DNA of 64,000 nucleotides from Peptoniphilus lacydonensis (lineage in GTDB: Bacteria; Bacillota; Clostridia; Tissierellales; Peptoniphilaceae), in contig NZ_FNWF01000003.1 of NCBI RefSeq assembly GCF_900106515.1, positions 1,054,001-1,118,000 on the forward strand. The letters run 5' to 3'. The position numbers were made by a program, and so were the translations under genes. Positions within the stretch are counted from its first letter, which is position 1, and each line of letters starts with the position of its first letter. The notes beneath the pieces are model-generated. The model was not told the DNA's origin. It saw only the letters and a program-made list of their open reading frames with translations, and searched no databases. Below are positions 60,696-64,000 of the stretch, piece by piece.

Positions 60696-61592
60696 ATGAA
60701 GAAAAGCGGAATAAAAGTAGCCTTAGTGTTACTCTTTATGTTTACAATAATACCAAGTATATCCATGGCAAAAAGTAATGAAAGTGAAATAACGAGTCAA
60801 CTAAATAATATATATACTCCAGAAAATAATAAAGAATTAGAAAATTTATTTGATGAAGATGTGTATAATCCTTCTGATGAAAAACAAAAAATACCCTATC
60901 AAGAAGTACCTAAAATACCAGATAGTAAAAATGTAAAAAGTGAACAAAAAGAAAGATCTATTAATTCATGCCAACCAGCAAAACCTGTAAAAGGAGGGAA
61001 TACAAAAGCGATTAATTCTTTAGCAACAAAGGAGAATAAAGCAAGAGGGACAGTATTGGAAAATGTAGATGAAAGTGGAGAAGATCTAACTCCTAAAGTT
61101 GGAGATAAAGAAGTAAGAAAAGAGGGCGAAGAAAATCCTGTAGATGTTAGACAATTTTTAACTTTTCAGACTAAATCAGGCAAGACAATGCACCTTATTA
61201 TAGATCATTCACAAAACCAAGAAAATGTTCAACTATTAACAGAAGTTGGTGAGCAAGACCTTTTAAATATGATCGAAGGAGAAAGTGATACTAAATCAAA
61301 AGAAGAAAAAGTAGTTAGAAAAGAAGAGCCTATAAAAAAGGAAGAACCTCAAAAAGAAAAAGAGAAAGAAAAGAAGTCAGGCGTAGGATTATATATTTTT
61401 ATAGTTCTTATAATGCTAGTGGGAATAGGTGCAGGATATTATTTTAAAGTTTACAAAAAAAGAGAAGAGGATACTATTGAAGATGATGAAGATTATGACG
61501 AATTAGAAGATGATTATGAATATGATAAAGAAAATGATGAGAAAGAAAGTATAGAAGATACAGAAATTATTCCAGAAGAAGATGATTTTTAA
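60696..61592 (+). CDS. DUF4366-family membrane protein
   Basis: A 298-residue protein of the CTn-conserved DUF4366 family: signal peptide-like N-terminus (about 6-24), hydrophilic middle, the conserved QFLTFQTKSGKTMHLIIDHSQNQENVQLLTEVGEQDLL (about 152-189), one membrane helix (about 227-247) and a very acidic tail (DDEDYDELEDDYEYDKEN). AAAGGAGCTAAAG precedes the ATG. Its role in mating is not known; the extracellular part likely faces the wall. Confidence 0.86.
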   Translation: MKKSGIKVALVLLFMFTIIPSISMAKSNESEITSQLNNIYTPENNKELENLFDEDVYNPSDEKQKIPYQEVPKIPDSKNVKSEQKERSINSCQPAKPVKGGNTKAINSLATKENKARGTVLENVDESGEDLTPKVGDKEVRKEGEENPVDVRQFLTFQTKSGKTMHLIIDHSQNQENVQLLTEVGEQDLLNMIEGESDTKSKEEKVVRKEEPIKKEEPQKEKEKEKKSGVGLYIFIVLIMLVGIGAGYYFKVYKKREEDTIEDDEDYDELEDDYEYDKENDEKESIEDTEIIPEEDDF

Positions 61593-61929
61593 TAATGAGA
61601 ATTTTTTGAAAAGATGGGAAGTTTATTCGAGAAAAACATATATGCGAAGGATATAACATTTGAAGAAGTGTTAAATAATGGAATAAAAATTATAAAAATA
61701 TAGAAACATTCAGATATGAAATTCAACTATCGTATAACAAGAAGAATCTACGATAGAAAAGTATACGGTTTTTAAAATTTATATTAAAATCTAAAATAAT
61801 TTGTGAAACTAAGAGAAGATAATAGTTTGTTAATAAAAAATAAATAAGTGATGTAGTAAAGATTATGATAAATTGCGAGCGAAGGAGAAATCTTTCGCTC
61901 TTTTTTTTATAAAAAATTAAGGAGGAAAA
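61593..61929. other. Gap before topB with a 29-codon ORF
   Basis: About 337 AT-rich bases. They hold an ATG-started 29-codon ORF at 61614-61703 (begins MGSLFEKNIYAK) without a good binding site, probably a gene remnant, and the hairpin at 61877-61908. No other feature was seen. Confidence 0.6.
61877..61910 (+). terminator. Terminator before topB
   Basis: GAGCGAA pairs with TTCGCTC (further G-T extension) and is followed by eight T residues. Confidence 0.85.
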
Positions 61930-63636
61930 ATGAAATTAGTTATAGCAGAAAAACCAAGCGTTGCAATGTCAATAGCAAAGGTTATAGGAGCAAAGAACAA
62001 AAAAGATGGATATTATGAGGGAAATGATTATAGAGTATCTTGGTGTGTAGGTCATCTAGTTCAGATGGCAAATCCTGATAGTTATGATGAAAAATATAAA
62101 AAGTGGAGAATTGAAGATTTACCTATTATTCCAAAAGAATACAAGTACGAAATTGTAAAGTCCACAAAGAAACAATTTAATATTCTTAAAAAGCTGATGA
62201 ACAGTAAAGAAGTTGATACTATAATTAATGCTTGTGATGCAGGAAGAGAAGGAGAAGCTATATTTAGACTTGTGTATATGAAAGCAAATTGTAAAAAGAA
62301 AATAGAGCGTCTTTGGATTTCATCTATGGAAGATTCTGCCATAAAAGAAGGATTTAACAATTTAAAAGATGGAAAATACTATGATAATCTTTTTGACTCA
62401 GCAAAGGCAAGAGCTATAGCCGACTGGCTTGTTGGAATGAATATGAGTAGACTTTACTCTTGCTTATATGACGAAAATTATAGTATAGGGAGAGTTCAAA
62501 CACCAACATTGGTAATGATAGTGGATAGAGATTTTGAAATAGAAAATTTTAAAAAAGAAAAATATTATACAGTAGAAATAGAATTTGATAAGTTTATGCT
62601 ATCCACTAATAGAATAGATAATATGGTGATAGCTGAACAGCTGATAAATTTAATAGGCAATACAATAAAAATTACAGATTTAGTAAAAAAAGAAAAAATA
62701 ACGAAACCAGATTTACCTTTTGATTTAACAACGCTACAAAGAGAGTGTAATAAATATTTTGGATATAGTGCAAAACAGACATTAGATTATGCTCAAAGCC
62801 TTTATGAAAAGAAATATATAACCTATCCAAGAACAGACAGTAGGTATTTAACAGAAGATATGATTGTAAGTACAATAAATAATATTTTGGGGAAAAATGA
62901 TTTTGATACAGAGCGTATTAAAATTGTATTTAATTCAAAAAAAGTTAGCGACCATCATGCAATTATACCTACAGTAAGTTCATTGAGTAAAGATATATCT
63001 TATCTTCCAGAAAGTGAAGCTAAAGTGTATAAACTAATATTAAATAAACTAAACGCAAGTGTTGGATATCCACTCGTTGAAAATACAACAAAAATTGTAG
63101 CTGTATTTGATAGCTTTGAATTCACAAACACTGGCAAAGTAATTAAAGATGAGGGATTTACAAAGTATTTAAAAGAATATAGACCAAAAAAGAGTGAAAA
63201 TATGATATTTCCTAATGTGAATATTGGGGATGAACTTGAAATAAAGGAAAAAAATATTAAAGAAAAGTATACTACACCTCCAAAACATTTTACCGAAGAT
63301 AGTTTACTTAAAGCTATGGAAATAGCAGGAAATGATATTTTAGAAAAAGGTATTGAAGTAGAAAGAAGGGGTATAGGGACTCCAGCCACTCGTGCAGGAA
63401 TAATAGAAAATCTAATTTATAAAGGTTATATAAAAAGAGATAAGAGAAATCTTATTTCAACAAGAAAGGGCCTAAACTTAGTATCAATAGTAATAGATGA
63501 ATTTAAATCACCAAAAACAACAGCAGAATGGGAAATGAGATTAAGTGAGATTGCAAATGGAAAAGAAGATAAGGAGATATTTTTAAAAGAAATTGAAGAA
63601 GAAATCAAAAACACCATTGGTAGATATTGCAAATAA
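61930..63636 (+). CDS. topB: DNA topoisomerase III (TopB)
   Basis: Type IA topoisomerase of 568 residues carried by CTn elements. Features are the Toprim fold with IAEKPSVAMSIAK (start) and ACDAGREGE (about 103-111), the active-site Tyr in YITYPRTDSRYL (about 297-308), then DHHAIIPT, GIGTPATRAGIIENL and KGYIKR. It ends soon after the core and lacks the C-terminal zinc-finger region found in longer TopB proteins. AAGGAGGAAAA precedes the ATG. Confidence 0.94.
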   Translation: MKLVIAEKPSVAMSIAKVIGAKNKKDGYYEGNDYRVSWCVGHLVQMANPDSYDEKYKKWRIEDLPIIPKEYKYEIVKSTKKQFNILKKLMNSKEVDTIINACDAGREGEAIFRLVYMKANCKKKIERLWISSMEDSAIKEGFNNLKDGKYYDNLFDSAKARAIADWLVGMNMSRLYSCLYDENYSIGRVQTPTLVMIVDRDFEIENFKKEKYYTVEIEFDKFMLSTNRIDNMVIAEQLINLIGNTIKITDLVKKEKITKPDLPFDLTTLQRECNKYFGYSAKQTLDYAQSLYEKKYITYPRTDSRYLTEDMIVSTINNILGKNDFDTERIKIVFNSKKVSDHHAIIPTVSSLSKDISYLPESEAKVYKLILNKLNASVGYPLVENTTKIVAVFDSFEFTNTGKVIKDEGFTKYLKEYRPKKSENMIFPNVNIGDELEIKEKNIKEKYTTPPKHFTEDSLLKAMEIAGNDILEKGIEVERRGIGTPATRAGIIENLIYKGYIKRDKRNLISTRKGLNLVSIVIDEFKSPKTTAEWEMRLSEIANGKEDKEIFLKEIEEEIKNTIGRYCK

Positions 63637-64000
63637 ATTGATTATAAAAATAGAGAAAGATAGTAGTAGATATAAGTTTTTTCAAAAGCAAGGATATAAA
63701 GGAAAATAATCTTAAAACATAGCTAACTTACAAGAAAAGATAAGCATATTTTAAAGGGAAACTAAGAATATCAATAATAGGCAAAGGAAAAATAGAAAAG
63801 ATAGAAGAATATCTTTGATGAGCATTTTCTGATTTATGAAGTAATTTACCATGGAAAAAGTAGTTACTAATAAAATGCATTTCCTGCACCCAAAAATATA
63901 TAATTTTAGGTGCAGGAAGTTTTATAAATGATACAAAAAACAATAAAGCTTAATGGCTAAGGAGGTATAGAAAATATATCTTCTTTTTTATTACTAAAAT
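63637..64000. other. Region after topB, no gene seen
   Basis: About 364 bases to the window edge without a convincing gene on either strand. Contents are a long hairpin (63881-63918) and a strong GGAGGT-type site near 63960-63967 that probably belongs to a gene starting beyond the window. Confidence 0.6.
63877..63924 (+). terminator. Long hairpin, likely terminator after topB
   Basis: TTCCTGCACC (63881-63890) pairs with GGTGCAGGAA (63909-63918); the AT-rich loop can pair further. It is followed by GTTTTA, a short T-run. Confidence 0.6.

Larger units (their letters stand above)
44618..64000 (+). mobile_element. Integrative and conjugative element, left part (Tn1549/CTn-like)
   Basis: A nearly unbroken plus-strand gene run with the standard order of Firmicute conjugative elements: RepA-type initiator, DnaC-like ATPase, PcfB, VirD4, Maff2, VirB6-like, PrgI, VirB4, methylase, NlpC/P60, DUF4315, DUF4366, TopB. 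Left boundary is uncertain; the abrupt end of ABC homology near 44617 is the best candidate. The relaxase, integrase or recombinase, and right end lie beyond the window. No antibiotic-resistance gene is present in this part. Confidence 0.85.

Noticed and set aside
61614-61703. Twenty-nine-codon ORF before topB as a gene
   Set aside because: Weak start context and no recognised family; kept only as a note in the intergenic entry.
63728-63943. Seventy-one-codon minus-strand ORF after topB
   Set aside because: Overlaps the hairpin, has no ribosome binding site, and would be the only minus-strand gene in the element.

Overview
The window is low-GC, Gram-positive, strictly anaerobic chromosome. 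Gene content points to the Tissierellia/Clostridia, most likely the Peptoniphilaceae (Peptoniphilus, Anaerococcus and relatives); this is inference from content, not a database match. Supporting genes are the ferredoxin-linked 2-oxoacid oxidoreductase, butyryl-CoA dehydrogenase with EtfBA, a monomeric [FeFe]-hydrogenase, superoxide reductase, thiol peroxidase, formimidoylglutamase and an S-layer-type (SLH) protein. Most stretches without a gene are short and hold hairpin terminators. No rRNA, tRNA or CRISPR array was seen.

1-43.8 kb is ordinary chromosome in short operons: aldehyde dehydrogenase; hisS; typA-cls-metalloprotease; a ZIP transporter; tpx-rlmH-orphan on the minus strand; a three-gene envelope cluster; htpG behind a CIRCE-like operator; an ATPase-vorDBAC operon whose gamma subunit carries an extra ferritin-like tail; hutG-like and 2-hydroxyacid dehydrogenase genes; a MATE pump; tuf; a heterodimeric ABC exporter with a butanol-type dehydrogenase; superoxide reductase; an RNA methyltransferase; a PAS-SpoIIE phosphatase; an SLH surface protein; a universal stress protein; bcd-etfB-etfA; apbE; a Crp/Fnr regulator divergent from a hydrogenase pair; and rplM-rpsI. 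Rex-like operators lie before both bcd-etfBA and the hydrogenase operon, which would tie NADH-consuming and hydrogen-evolving steps to one redox signal.

43.85-44.7 kb is a decayed peptide cassette. It has a strong promoter, a roughly 51-residue ORF, a long inverted repeat, a short peptide gene cut by a nonsense codon, a terminator-like hairpin, and an ABC-transporter ATPase gene that stops just after its Walker A motif.

From about 44.7 kb to the window end lies the left part of an integrative and conjugative element of the Tn1549/CTn type found in Firmicutes. It carries a RepA-type initiator, DnaC-like loader, PcfB/DUF3801, a HigBA-type toxin-antitoxin pair with a palindromic operator, VirD4 coupling protein, SSB-like protein, Maff2 and VirB6-like membrane proteins, PrgI, VirB4, a DNA methylase, an NlpC/P60 hydrolase, DUF4315, a coiled-coil surface protein, DUF4366 and topoisomerase III. 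The relaxase, integrase and right end are not in the window. The most notable points are the VorC-ferritin fusion, the duplicated hisS 3' end with its structured insert, the decayed peptide cassette at the element edge, the paired Rex-like sites, and the element's surface-protein module.
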